This document shows, piece after piece, positions 26,016 through 37,652 of a stretch of DNA of 64,000 bases. The stretch lies in contig OX419337.1 of the NCBI GenBank assembly GCA_948470475.1, positions 733,501 through 797,500 of the forward strand, written 5' to 3'. Within the stretch, counting starts at the first letter, position 1, and each line of letters opens with the position of its first letter. This stretch comes from Galaxea fascicularis. Lineage: Eukaryota > Cnidaria > Anthozoa > Scleractinia > Euphylliidae. The notes below the pieces were generated by a model, which was not told the origin of the DNA, did no database searches, and saw only the letters and a program-made list of their open reading frames with translations. A program made the position numbers and the translations under genes.

Positions 26016-26058
<43 letters not shown>

Positions 26059-29000
26059 TGAGGCAGTTGTTAACCAAGATCAAGAAGTGCAAAGTCTGCT
26101 CCACAACCATAACTTCACATATCTATTGAAATTATATCAATCCATGGTATTGGGTTCCAAACAACAATAGATCAGCCCTTATATTTAGGCTTATGAAAAT
26201 GTGAAGCTGGTGTGATGTGGCTTCAAGTTACAAGAATACTTCACAAATTAATTTGTCAAGGTAAGCTGAAAACCGCGCATTATACAGTAAAGCACTATGG
26301 CACTATGGGGTTAATAATTATTATTATCGGTAGGGAGGTGGAGAGACTCTTTGGACACAAGATTTGGGGAGCATTTAGAGCTCTTGGTATTGGAATTTTA
26401 CAACTTAGCCACAATGTAAATGCAAAGGATTTTAACTAACTTGGATTTTTTTTTGACAGGGGTTCAACAGTGTTTCAGTCTTTGGAAAGTAAGGTTGTGT
26501 CTGCATCCTCAAGTATTAAGGTGAGAAACGTCAGTTTCATGTTACTGTGATTGTAATCATTCCTTATTTTTATATCTCTCAGTTAGTACACGTGCTGTGA
26601 TTGGTCAATTTTGTGGGCCGTATTCTACAGTACAGCCTGCTAAATTTGAAAGTTTCCTTTCCCGCATGCCCTATTAACCTTAGAGATATAATAAATATCT
26701 TACTAACCTTCTTTTCTTGGTCTGTACTGTAAGTTACAGATCCTTGTTTTTCCCTGCTGATGTAAGGCCTGCAAGCTTCATGCTCAGGCCATAAGTGAAC
26801 GGGAAACAACTTGGTCCATAACTTATGGTACAGACCTCAAACTCGGTTAGTAAGAGCTATTTCTCACCTTGTTCCTTGTGAGTTTTCCAATATTTTCAGT
26901 ACAGTTGTTTATACCTGGGTTATTGAACTGTTATTGTCAGGTGAAGAATGCATTGGTGTAAATCTGCTTTTGGTTTAAATGGCAGTCAGCACTAGAGCAT
27001 GCAGAGTTTACATAGTGCAATAATTAACATACAGCACACTGTCATTAATTAGGGTCCATTTAAAGGGATTGTAGACATTTTATAGGTTAATAAAATGCTT
27101 ATGAAAGGAAATTGTTAGCAACCATTACAACTAGTAAATTTCCAGAACATGCAAGCATGTAAGAAACACAATTGGATGAGAGCTCTGTTACACCACAGAT
27201 AACTTAGTTTGTTAAAACTCTGTCAAAGTGCTACTACAACCAAATTTCAGAACTATGTTAACTAAACACCAAGTGACCCAAGTTTTAAGTTCTGATTTTA
27301 AAAAGACACCTGTTTATTTTAACTGGAATTTTGTTGTTTATTAGTCCGCCATTACTAACTTTAAAAATCGTGAGAGAGCTGGGTCGAGGAGAAAATGATG
27401 TCAAAGACTCACTGGTTTAAGAACGCAATACATGGTTACACGGCTGAATTAATATTCAGCACAGGAGTTTGGGGTTTTCAGATTTCATAATAAGTTGTGT
27501 TTACACGCTGAAATTTTACGCGAGTGAGTAAATGATGTCACTTGAACATGAGTAATGCTCAAAATTTTGCCAGTCAGGTGTTAAGCGAACATTCTTTCAA
27601 AATCTGAAGGAAAAAAGAAAATGATTTTTTTTATTATAGTAGCACTTTTAAGGTCGGTTTTCACTAAACAACAGAGTTGGAGTTGGAGTTCTTATCAGAA
27701 GAGCAGAGTATTGTGTTCTAGTGAAATCAAACCATCAGAAGCATAATGTCAATTCCACTTATGACTCTGTCACTTATGATCTAGTGAAATTGGATTGTCA
27801 GAGTCGCAAGCATTATTTTGGTATCAAACTGTAATCCGAGAGTGTGAGAACAAGCATTGTGATTGGTTGGTTCTTCCACTTCTGCTTCTGACTCCAACAA
27901 ATTCACTGGATGGATTCGGAAGAAACTGGAAACATTCTAATTCCTCAGTTGAGCCCTCTTACGACTCTGACTCCAGCTCTGACTCTGTTACTGGTGAAAA
28001 CCAGCCTTTAGTCTTGTTTGTACCATATGGTAAATAATCAGCGGACACAAGACTCAACAGAATAATTCACATAAGTTTTCAAAATCTATGTGCAAAGAAA
28101 TCTGCCAGGAGCTGTAATGACAAAAGTAATCACCACTCGTTGCATTAATAATTAATGAGCATTTAAAATCTTTCTCATGTAATAAGTAATTCTAATATTC
28201 CTCTCTCACTATAGTTTAAGATGCTTGGAAGTTCAAACAAAGGCAAGATAACAACGCTGTCTTCACCTGATAATGACACGAGTTTGTCATGAGGACAATC
28301 ATAATAATATACAGTCAACTTCCCTGTGATATCTGTCTTTCTAAAATTGACTCTCTAAAACGGACGTAGTTTTTGCGTAGCTACGTTTGTTATTTTCTTT
28401 ATTCACATCTACAAATTTCACTTCAATAAGACCAACATGTCTTAAAGACAGTCGTCTCCTTCCAATGGACACTTTACAGAGGGACTCCTCTAAGACTTAT
28501 ACACCTGTAACACCTGATTTATCACAACATTTCACTGAAGTGAACAGCACCAATAGAATTTTTCCCTTTCCTTCGATTTGGTCCAAGCATTTTCTTTTCA
28601 GAGGGAGTTTGGTACAATTTTGGTAAATTTTTATCACCATTTTTTCATTTTTCCTATCCACTGTTTGCAGTAAAATAAATTGTATAATAGTATTTCCAAG
28701 TATTTGAACTTAAGATCCGGTCAGTTCAGCTAAGAGGCCTTCGAAGGGGTGGCCTGTTTGGTTGAGGACAGTTTTATTGTCACCATTGCAAAGAAAACAG
28801 AGGAACTACAAGTGAATTGTCCCTGTCGCAAACTATCCTGCTTTTTCTGGCAGTTTCTGTTGGTGTTTTGGGAGAAGATTGTCGTCTGTCTTCAGAGCCA
28901 TGTCACTTGTCCCCTCTACCCCTCGGAAGGGCTCAACTGACACACTGGTATTTGCAGACTTGATCGACATTTGCCGATATAGAACTATAGGTATCCAAGT

Positions 29001-32000
29001 TATTTTTGGTGGTTTGGTCAGAGAATTGAAACATTTTTTACCCAGTATCACTCATGAAAGATCCGTCACTGCTAATTCGTTATTTTGTTGATTGTTGATA
29101 GATGTATGTTTATTCATAGAACTATATTTATGGCACTAGTTTTGTGGCACATAACAAAATAAGCAGGCCAGCTTTTCGCTCAGCTGTAGTTTCAGGATAA
29201 ACATGCAAAAAACTAGCCTGCAGTGCAGGCGTATTTTCGGCGAGCGAGTGCACATATTCCCTCATCGAGTGTTTAGGCCGCCACCTTGGATAAGGTAAAC
29301 GGTGGAGGCTTGGGGCGAAGAAAAAACTGCCAAGGGAGCTAGTGTGAGGTAGAGAAATTGGAGAGGGGGAGGGGAGGGGAAAATATCTCGCCCCCTCTGG
29401 CCCACCCCCCACTCGCCCTTTCTTATCCCAACTCTCCATGTTATGCGAATCCAAAATGGCGGCTAAACACTCGAACGACTACTACCCCTGAAACCGCCTG
29501 CACTGCAGGCTAGCAAAAACTAACACATGGATACATAGTCCGGCTGTCAGCCATACCCTTGTAAGGCGCGTTGTGTTGGTTGTCACTTCATTTAGAGGAA
29601 GCAATAACAAAGAATCAGTCTCTCTTCTTGCACAACTTTCCCTGAGCAAAAAGAGCGCCTGTTGTGATCTGTGACCTCAGATTATAAAATAGGAATTTAT
29701 AAATAAAATAATGATGTTTGTTATCACTTATCAGATGGTAAAACCAGTAAGCTAATTTAAAATGTGGGCTGCTTTGATTGGGAACAAAAGGCCTTTGTTG
29801 TATGTTAGTTGGTGGTGCTGCATGGTTATTTGTCTGCTCTTGGTCTAAAACTGTGGCAGCGATATTTATTCCTTTACTATTTACCATTGTCTTAAGATTC
29901 GTTTGTACTTTTTGTAACTATAACATTCAAGCACTAAACAAGTCCTGTTGCAACATTTTACCGTGCGACGCGCCTTACCGTGGCTTCCCAACAAACATTT
30001 TTACAAGTTAGCCACTGCTGAAGGTACACGAATTTGATTGACAGACACGCCTCCGTAGAAAGTTTCAACACGTAACAACCATATGGAGGCGTGTCTGTTA
30101 GTCAAATTTGCGTAACCTGATTGGCTAACTTGTAAAAATGTTTGTTGGGTGACCACGGTAAGGCGCGTCGCACTGTAACAGTAAAGGACGCAGTTTATAT
30201 TTGTCATTTTCACTCATCATAAAGTCATTTTCCTGGTAGTCGCTCTAATAATTATTTTATACACAATGCAGATTGTAGTACAGTAGTTCATCAAATGAAG
30301 ACTGATCCTCGCAGTTGTGTACGCAATTATATGCAATTGCTTAAAGAAGCCTGAAAAAACTGCGAGGATCAGTCTTCATTTGATTTCTTTTCCGCGGTTC
30401 ATATGATTCATTTCATAAACATCACTCACAGTAGTCTATGCTGAAAACGTTGACAAATTTCCCTACAACTATACAGTATTTGCATACAATGCAACATTTT
30501 ACAGTGAACATTTCTCCACGTTTACGCTAAAGTAAGAATGAAAATAAGCCATAGTAATGGGAATGGTGTTTCAATGTCTCTATGTCATTCCACATTGCTA
30601 TATATCGCTTATTCTCATTCTAATTGTTTATCCAAAACCTCGGTTCTTAGAGTTACGCTAAATTTGTGACTTCATAGTACATTCAACAAAATTACTCAAC
30701 TCTGATTGGTCGAGAGCAGTACAATTAATCCCAAATAGCACTCCGTAGGAGTACCTATTAAGTTTCCATGACAACGGCGCTTAAGTTTGTAATTTTGTTG
30801 GATGTACTATGAACAAAAAATCGCACGACCTTCTCGTACAATTTTGAGAACTTACAAAATCACTCGTACCTATTAATCCTGAATTGTACTCGAGGTCGTG
30901 CGATTTCCTATACAAATTTGTCTCAAATCAAACAGCTTATGCAAAATCGCACAACTAGAATATCAATTCTCCATTCTTGATGACCGTGTCTTTACTACCG
31001 GGCTGTTGCGGAATGTGGTAGTATTGTAGGGAGAAATTAGTGTTTAATTGCTGATACGATAAGCCGTGAAATGGGCTTGAACCTTAACAACGATTAGAAG
31101 GCTGAGGGTGGTTAAGTTATATATTTAAATATGCTAGTTTTTGTAAAGTATATTTAATGCGAAAGCGCTAAATTTGGAGATGGAGCTAGAATTATTTAAC
31201 ATTAAAATTACCACTGGAAATCCTTGTAAAATTTTATGAAGGTGGGCGTGTCTAAAGCGTTTGTACTAAAGGATTGTGTACTAGATTGAAGACAATTGCG
31301 TGCCTTGGGTACTTAACACAACATGGACTTACTAACTGAATTATTTGAAACAAAAAACACTTGACCCTACGATTTATTACGTAACTTACATTCATGGCAC
31401 TTACACTACTGACAATACAATACTACGACTACTTTCAATTCGATACTTGAACTTACGATACTAACACACAATACAATACTACGACTACTTACAATTCGAT
31501 ACTTACACTTTCGATACTAACACACAGTACAATATTTCGGCTACTTACACTTACGACACTAACACTGTACACTTATGAGGTATTCGACGCCATCTTGACG
31601 GGTGGGCAAGCGCAGTGTTTGTGTTGGAGCGGAAAATGCTCAGTCTTTGTTTTTCTATTTTGGCTGCTCGTTGTTTCTGTATGCTAAGATCAGGGAAAAA
31701 AGTACGACAGCTCGCAGTGTGGGGACTAACTACTTGTGTCTGTCCTGTACTTGACTTAACACCTGGGAGCTTAACCTTTTCACCGCCAAGAGGTTTCCCT
31801 TTGACGAGTGAAATGCCAGAGTAAAATCTATAAAGTGCCCTTGGCGGTGAAAGGGTTAAGCAACGAAGACGGCAACGGCAACGAGAACGCCACAAGACAA
31901 CAGGGTTATCAATCGCTCTGCACGTGCGTTTACATATTTGTACATTTCTTTGCTGTCCTCTGCAAAACAACAACGTGAAATGCAAGTTTTTCTTTCGTTT

Positions 32001-32299
32001 TCTTTCGAACGTACCGTTCACAGTAATTTAGGCCCTGGACAGCTCGCTAGCATTTTTCACGCTAAACGAATTGGAATAATTGCGAAAGACTTACAAAAAC
32101 GAGAAGTTACATTTTGAAATGACGTTTTCGTTGCCGTCGTCGTCGTCGTCGTTTTTGAAGGCTCTCAAGTACTGTTTTTGTTGACTGTGGTGTTATTCTG
32201 CAGGATAAGGTGATTGGACAAAGATCCAACAGTGTGGATGAATCTGAGCTGAATAGGAACATTCCTGATCAAGATCAGGAGATGAACGCGGCATCGTAA
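20988..32299 (+). CDS. TPD52: TPD52-family (tumor protein D52-like) protein
   Basis: Six plus-strand exons join in phase to 217 residues: 20988-21152, 23795-23943, 24638-24697, 25444-25566, 26460-26520 and 32204-32299 (stop TAA). TPD52 proteins are small coiled-coil adaptors that homo- and heterodimerise and act in vesicle trafficking. The acidic N-terminus is followed by a heptad-like coiled coil at about 40-85 (EARKQELRLQAQK then IEEEIVTLKQALDRKEKQLAEIK). The family core follows: YQKTSDTF, YNKLSTGAAATKS, then ARNVGSVTAKKLGEIR, GSTVFQSLESKV and a polar tail. Length agrees with human TPD52 (about 185-225 depending on isoform). Vertebrate paralogues cannot be distinguished in a cnidarian, so the symbol means the family. 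The last intron is 5.7 kb and full of MITEs; alternative exons there are possible. An AATAAA at 33861 could end a long 3' UTR. Confidence 0.94.
21765..22050. repeat. Dispersed repeat rich in 'ccttgaaaa' words
   Basis: Contains repeated ccttgaaaagtcc / cttgaaaactcc / ccttgaaattt words in both halves and is AT-rich. Looks like a non-autonomous element in TPD52 intron 1. The ends are not precisely defined. Confidence 0.4.
23152..23380 (+). mobile_element. Non-LTR retrotransposon ORF2 C-terminal fragment
   Basis: An open frame contains AVHSYNTRYATNQNLYRP, then YGLARFRVVASQIWEALP. The pattern HSYNTR...(Y/F)RP...G..RF...A..IWE.LP is characteristic of the tail after the RT domain in CR1/Jockey-like elements. 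Only about 70 residues remain, without RT motifs, in TPD52 intron 1. Confidence 0.65.
24762..24903. repeat. Palindromic MITE family B, copy 1
   Basis: The left arm TGTTGTGGTTCAATTTTAT...CTTGGTTTAAA is matched by an inverted right arm ending AAATTGAACCACAACA, around a short catacattatcatacatta centre. The RNA would fold into a long hairpin. A second copy is at 62997-63122. Confidence 0.85.
25650..26060. other. GC-richer island in TPD52 intron 4
   Basis: About 400 bp with higher GC than its surroundings (gcgcatgcgccggg, gtttcggctgagcg) and no supported ORF. It may be the 5' end of a retroelement or a captured promoter fragment. Nothing firmer can be seen. Confidence 0.3.
27650..28008. repeat. 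MITE with AAGGTCGGTTTTCAC inverted ends
   Basis: Starts AAGGTCGGTTTTCACTA and ends in the inverse form GTGAAAACCAGCCTT. Both arms are followed by degenerate gagttggag / gactctgac words, so the imperfect arms extend about 70 bp. In TPD52 intron 5. Confidence 0.75.
29213..29513. repeat. MITE with a 19-bp perfect terminal inverted repeat
   Basis: Begins CTAGCCTGCAGTGCAGGCG and ends with its exact reverse complement. The TIR is itself partly palindromic (CCTGCAGTGCAGG). The centre is GC-rich. Confidence 0.85.
29962..30174. repeat. Long-armed foldback MITE
   Basis: Arms of about 60-80 bp: GTGCGACGCGCCTTACCGTGG and CAACAAACATTTTTACAAG at the left, inverted at the right end. Almost the whole unit folds back on itself. 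Confidence 0.85.
30290..30384. repeat. Small hairpin element with 25-bp perfect arms
   Basis: ATCAAATGAAGACTGATCCT... at the left is exactly inverted at the right (...AGGATCAGTCTTCATTTGAT), around about 45 bp containing acgcaattatatgcaattgc. Confidence 0.8.
30675..30809. repeat. Palindromic MITE family A, copy 2
   Basis: Same ends and centre as 17986-18125 (TAGTACATTCAACAAAATT ... TTTTGTTGGATGTACTA; gattggtcgagagcag). In both places it is followed by aaaaaatcgcacgacctt, so either the family is longer than the palindrome or it nests in another repeat. Confidence 0.85.
31412..31575. repeat. 56-bp tandem repeat, about three copies
   Basis: Units start at 31412, 31468 and 31524 with acaatacaatactacgac, acaatacaatactacgac and acagtacaatatttcggc. 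Divergence increases to the right. Confidence 0.85.
31771..31859. repeat. TTAA-type MITE related to family C
   Basis: TTAACCTTTTCACCGCCAAG at the left and CTTGGCGGTGAAAGGGTTAA at the right; TTAA at both ends. The interior contains gacgagtgaaat and agagtaaaatctata, the inverse of words in the 17.4-17.6 kb copies. The termini differ from those copies, so it is a sister subfamily. Confidence 0.8.
31865..32154. repeat. MITE with acggcaacg(a)aaacg-type inverted ends
   Basis: ACGGCAACGGCAACGAGAACG on the left matches inverted ACGTTTTCGTTGCCGTCG on the right; a (GTC)n microsatellite lies at the right end. It ends about 50 bp before the last TPD52 exon. Confidence 0.65.
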
Positions 32300-34116
32300 T
32301 CTGGTGATGATGATGATGATGATGAGATAGAAATTCAGAGAGTATTAATTTGTTGGATGGTATCATTAAACGCGCTAATACTTAGCCTTCAAACAGGCTC
32401 TCCATTTGGGTTATTGCAAGGGGTTGCTCTTGACTGGTACGTGGTCAAAGCTAACGAGGAGTGGGCATTCGAGAGGAAATCGAAAAATGAAGAGCCTGTT
32501 CGCAGGTTACCAAATACACTGTTCACGCTAATGGGTTTAAGGCACCACGTAGCTATAGGAACAACTCACAGGATTGGCAATGAAACAATGAACCCGAGCC
32601 CTGAAACAACAGTGGAGCTGCTTGTAATAACAACTCATGAAATAAGAGGTTACTGAGAGGTGCGTGGCTTCCAATGGGTTTTCGGCGCGCGTTTTAAATC
32701 GCGCACTTGAAGTGAAAACACTTACAAAGGTGGACCCTTTCAAAAACGGAGATTCGGAAACACAGAAACACTCTACTAAAACGAAGATTCTTAAACACAG
32801 AGGCAGTCTCTACAATTACCGCTTAATTTCTGTGAACTCTCACTCAGTCTTGACCGTTTACTGGGCAGTGGGCCAAAGTTAGTCTTAAAAGAGGCTAAAC
32901 TGTATTCTGTTTATTACCTTTCCGGAATTGGTGTGGTTTTTTCACGAAGTCGCTTATGTAAACGGAAACCTTTTACCACCCATTAGCGTGGACAGGGCCC
33001 ACGATAATAAATTGAAATACCCATGTAAACGACATATTTTAATTAAACGCATATTTTGGAATATTACATTGTCATATTTTAAATGGAGGGCTCACTCCTA
33101 AGTAACAATTTGTTTAAAAAATGCGATAACTACGTGCAGCTGTAAGTGTTGCTTGTATGACTATATAGTAGTTCTAACTTTGATCAGTAATGCAATGGGA
33201 GATTGAATTTCTTGGAAAAACTGAATGAGGCCAAGATGTAATTTTGCCTCCAGAACATGTCTTGGAGTTTTATTTTCTTAGAGGGTCCTGAAGGGTAAAA
33301 TGGGAATTGGGATTTGCCTGTTAGCTGTATTTAGACTGGAAAAATGGGATTTGGGTCACTGGTAGTAAAAGTCACAAAAATTGGGAATGGGAAACACGTC
33401 TGCTTTTATAAAGACAGTAATGGTTGGACAACAAAATGAAATAAAGTAAAAGGTTACGGAAGGAGTTTTGATGAAGAAAAAGTCTGAAACAAACCAGGGA
33501 ACTGTACTCAGTATAACATACCATGCAAAATTTCAGGGAAATGACAAGCATTTATACCTATTACTTATCAAAACTATTTCTAAAAAGAGCATTAGAACAT
33601 TGTGTTTTAAAACTCGATGTAACGATGAAAATCCTGCTCTCGGATTTCCTCTCAATTTCAGCACTGGGACTGGGATTTTCTCTAAAGAAAGGCAGGGAAA
33701 TGGGATTGAGACCACCCCCTTCCCCCCCACCCCCTTCCCCCGCCAGGACCCTATTCTTAGTCATCAGTTCCAGACTTTGCCAATGTCATGTATTTCAGTC
33801 ATCTATATATTCCTTCATTTGTGAAATGATGGTTGTATTTGCCTAGAATAATGTCCACGAAATAAAATCAATAACAGTTTCTCGTGTCTCATCTTTCGGC
33901 CGGATTTGTACTATTCCGTATGGTCGTCTGTACCACAAGAGTTTGCGTGGATCAGCTTGAGAGGAGGTAAATTACTCCATTTAATTTAGAAGTTAGAACT
34001 TAAAATAGGTACTCCCTGAAACTAGTTTGCACTAATACTGGGAGGATCTGGATCTGGCTTGCGTCGTTTTAGAGCCTGCAGTAAAATTTTCCCTCAAAAC
34101 CTCCAGCCATTAGCAG
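32300..34116. other. TPD52 3' UTR / downstream region
   Basis: Begins with a (GATGAT)n stretch at 32307-32325. Short open frames here are not convincing. AATAAA hexamers occur at 33440 and 33861. A poly-C/pyrimidine tract lies at 33712-33742. Confidence 0.5.
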
Positions 34117-34288
34117 AGGGTCCCCTATACCACTTTGGAAAATGCATTCACGTAAAAATATTGAGAATAATTCCCAAAATTCCCAAAATTCGCTCACGTT
34201 CACAATGAAGCAAATATCGGCAATCACGAATCACGAATGAACAAATAAACCTAAATCACGTTTCACGAAAAAAGTATAGGGGACCCTC
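34117..34288. repeat. MITE with GAGGGTCCCCTATAC inverted ends
   Basis: GAGGGTCCCCTATAC at 34117 and GTATAGGGGACCCTC ending at 34288 are exact reverse complements. The centre is AT-rich with cacg words. Confidence 0.8.
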
Positions 34289-35509
34289 CTAGCAAAATCG
34301 TCTCGAAGTAGGAGGTAAAAACTGCAGCACGGCATGATATGTTCAAACGGAATGGCAACGCCAAGCTAAAAAAAAACACAAACAAAATTGCATCAGATCA
34401 ATATGAAATTTTACCTCTCCCCTCATTGTAAAGCTTACAGAATTTTTTCTGAATGGAGAGACCACTTTTTTCACCTCTCAGCATGACAGAGAAAAGATTG
34501 CGTGACTAGCGGATGGAAGGTGGCTCAATCTCGACCCCAGAGCTCTTCTCTTCTGCGCACGACTAAGAAGAGGTCTGGGGTCAAGAACGGAAGGTGGGTC
34601 TGCTGATCGAAGCGCGCGCACATTTAAAACATGGCGGACTACCTTGACATTGTGCCCTGTCAGATGAAAAATGGTTGTTTTCTCCTGAACGAGCACCACT
34701 ACCTATATTTTTATCGTATTTCTTCAGCTTAGTAATCATCCTATTTTCGTTAAGATACCTTTAAGAAGAAATTACGACAGAGAATGAGCTATCGATAGAA
34801 ACGCGAGCTTGGCTGCTAACCGGAGAAGATCGTGAGACTGCAGTGCAAAGCTCCGACTGCAAACCCAAGCTCCCAAGCAACGTTTTGGGTCAATACTGCT
34901 TGATGCGGTACGCCACCTCTGAATATGAATGAATATGGTACTGTTAGTCAGGTTTGGCGTACTTGTGTTTTAAGGGAATACGTTCATGTTCGAGACATTT
35001 CAGGTTTTAAGCTTAACTTGAGAGGATCGTGTCTCTTGGTTGTGTTTCAGGATGTTCCAATGGCCGTTGATAACCATGATTTCAGGGCATCAAAAACCAG
35101 GTGAAGAGATTTTCCCAGTGCTGTTTAAGGACAATTTTAAGGGTAATGCTAAAATACCGCTGTAATGCTGATCCTACTAGTTTTATTTATGTCTTTTGAT
35201 CTTGGATGCCATCATCCTTAAACAGAATGACTGGTTTGGAAACAAGGATATTTATTTTTTATTAAGATAGCCCAGCCATCCTTCCTACTCAGTATTACAT
35301 GTAAAAGTTGAGCTACATGTACATAAAATAATGGTGAAGTTGAAGAGTATCCTCTCTTGTTTTTCTGTTCTTTCTTCAGTTACATCTGACAGAGGATTGA
35401 ATGAAACAGTATAACCACACTGCTCTAAGGGGCCTCTGTGCTGCCATGTGTGGAACAGGTACAGTACTTGTGTGGTTCGTTTTTTTGTTCACAATTTATT
35501 TTTTATTTA
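34289..35509. other. Intergenic with a hairpin repeat and possible short exons
   Basis: 34525-34595 folds as a hairpin (ctcgaccccagagctctt...gaggtctggggtcaaga). A 33-codon frame starts at ATG 34631 (ADYLDIVPCQMKNGCF) and stops at 34732; an exon-like piece bounded by cag and gtgaag is at about 35051-35100. These could be exons of an unrecognised gene. Nothing links them firmly. Confidence 0.25.
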
Positions 35510-37130
35510 TTTATTTATTTTGCCGCACCAAAGAAATACAGAAATATGATACAACACAAGGAACAGGAAAAAAGTAGTAGCATAAGATTGCAGACAAAAG
35601 TGGCGAGAAGACCTCATTGCTACAGATCGAATACAGATAGCAAAGAAACTAAGGTGGACTAAGTTTAAAGTAAGCAATTTGTACAAAATGTAACTGAGTC
35701 TCGTGTGTGGCTATTTATAAGTATACTTCTTAAGTAACCAGAGTTGATGACTTCTCTTTCAAGTGAATTAAAGAAATTTCGTCCTTGGTAAAAACAGAAA
35801 ATTTCTTAACGTCATTTAGACAATAGGGTACACGGAAGGCACACTGATGTCACAGGTGGCCCAGACGTTGAATATGATTAATATGCAACATTAGTCTGTT
35901 GACGATTGGGTTACAATTTTAGCCGTTTATAACATAAGATAATTTAAATAAAAATGGCTTATCTCATGTTTGTATAGCATTATTTTAATGTCTCTGGGTT
36001 CCTAGAAGTGAAGTGTTACTTAATAATAATATTATTTAATAATACCAACTGATTTTGAAACCTTATTAGCAATGTGAGATAGTTCAGACATCCGATTCAA
36101 GTTTTCATCCAGGACAGGCTTAAAGTATAAAGGATGAAATGAATTTTCCCTGAATTTCTTCTAAAAGTAGTTGTCCACAGGATGGCCAGACAGCCACCTG
36201 CCTGAAAGCCTGGTCCAGGATTTCTCCTGACAAAACTGTCTCCTTTATACGCTCAATATGGCATGCACAATGTGATATGATGCAATCAAGTGTAAAGCGG
36301 AAGAGAGCTGTAATTTTGTGTTTCCAGTGTGTTAATACTGCTTATTTGAACTTTGAATTTAGTTTATTAGTTACAAAACAGGTTTCACAGTATTTTCTGA
36401 GGAACCTCAAGGGTTGGAAAATGTGATGTTGGAAATCTTGGTTGTAATTACTGTAGCTCCTTATTGCACAAAGACCAGGGACCCATTTCTTGAAACTCCC
36501 AAAAATTTTTCGGGCCCGAAAAGCCATTTCTAAAACTGCGATCCACTTATTCTAAAAAGCTGGTATTTTACTATGATTTCAAGATAGGAAGGGGCAACTT
36601 TGTTGCAAAATTTCATGTCTGGAAACATCTTCATTTTCGCGATACGAAGGAAATTATGGCACCCGAAATAGGCCCAAAAAGTTTCGGGGGTTTCGAGAAA
36701 CGCACGCCAGGTAACACTCACATATCTCAATACCTGGCAAATTATAGCATTGTAGTAAAGAGGACCTTGACTTAATGGCGATAAGGCTCTAATCTTATGC
36801 AATTACAGCTATCTGCAAAGAAAATCTCTTACAGATCTTTTCAATGTGTGAGTTAAAAGAAAGCATATTGTCAATTTCTAGACCCAGGAGGGTACTAACA
36901 CTGTCGACATTTTAAGGGTTTTTACTCCATCTATTGTAACATTCAGCAGATTGTGAAGCTTGGGTGGGAGTCTTTTCCTGGTAATCATCAGAACCTTTGT
37001 CTTCTCTTTGTTTAAAGGAAACTTGATGGCATTTTCTCAGAGCTGAATTTCACTTACAGATGTGTTCAGTGAAACTTGCAGTTGTGATATGTCCGAAGGT
37101 ACTGTAATAAAACTGTGGTATCATGATGAA
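35510..37130 (-). mobile_element. Decayed CR1-like non-LTR retrotransposon
   Basis: Minus-strand translation in broken frames from about 37020 gives NKEKTKVLMITRKRLPPK, LLNVTIDGVKTL, then LHKIRALSPLSQGPLYYNAI, which is the RT palm/thumb pattern of CR1/Jockey-like elements. Near 35810-35750, VKKFSVFTKDEISLIHLKEK resembles the post-RT tail. A MITE (36478-36710) interrupts the frame after the YYNAI segment. Multiple stops make it inactive. Confidence 0.6.
36478..36710 (+). repeat. MITE family D, copy 2, nested in the CR1-like relic
   Basis: Ends GGGACCCATTTCTTGAAAC and GTTTCGAGAAACGCACGCC are imperfect inverses. The interior cgggcccgaaaag, atccacttattct and atgtctggaaacatcttcat match the 15430-15662 element inverted. 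Confidence 0.8.
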
Positions 37131-37652
37131 GATGACGCTTTATTCTCAGGATTGATGAGGTTGGTTAGACCTCTAGCAAAAGTATGCTAATAAGCCGAGA
37201 GAGAAAAAAAATGAAAGAAAGAAACAAAAATCCAAAAACTTATGTACAATATAAAGCCTAAAAATTACATGACATAGCTATATACAATAGAAAGCCCAAT
37301 TACTCAGTAGAACATACATGTAGGTATTATATAGATATTATATTGAAATTAGCTAAAACCTTAGCTGTCGAACTGCTTTTTTAAAGACTGACATTGAGCT
37401 TAGGGATCTTAAGGGCCCATTAAAGTATCACGTTGCTAAGCTACACGGTTGCTACCCAGGAGCAATTTCACTTCCCAAGCCCAAATTTTTTTGCGCGCTT
37501 TTTTCGGCGCCAGCCCGGCGCCGATTCAAGTTGCTGGTAACTTTTTTACTTCGTTGTAACAAACACACTAAAAACTTTTTTGTTTACATTTTTATTGATT
37601 TTCTGCTTTACGGTTACAACATGTGAGTGGTGCCTTTATTTTTGAAACTTGA

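Noticed and set aside
31551..32021. Minus-strand 156-codon frame
   Set aside because: It crosses two MITEs (31771-31859 and 31865-32154), so it is composite repeat sequence.
33468..33846. Plus-strand frames of 107-118 codons downstream of TPD52
   Set aside because: No motif; they run through a pyrimidine-rich tract and fit 3' UTR or intergenic sequence.
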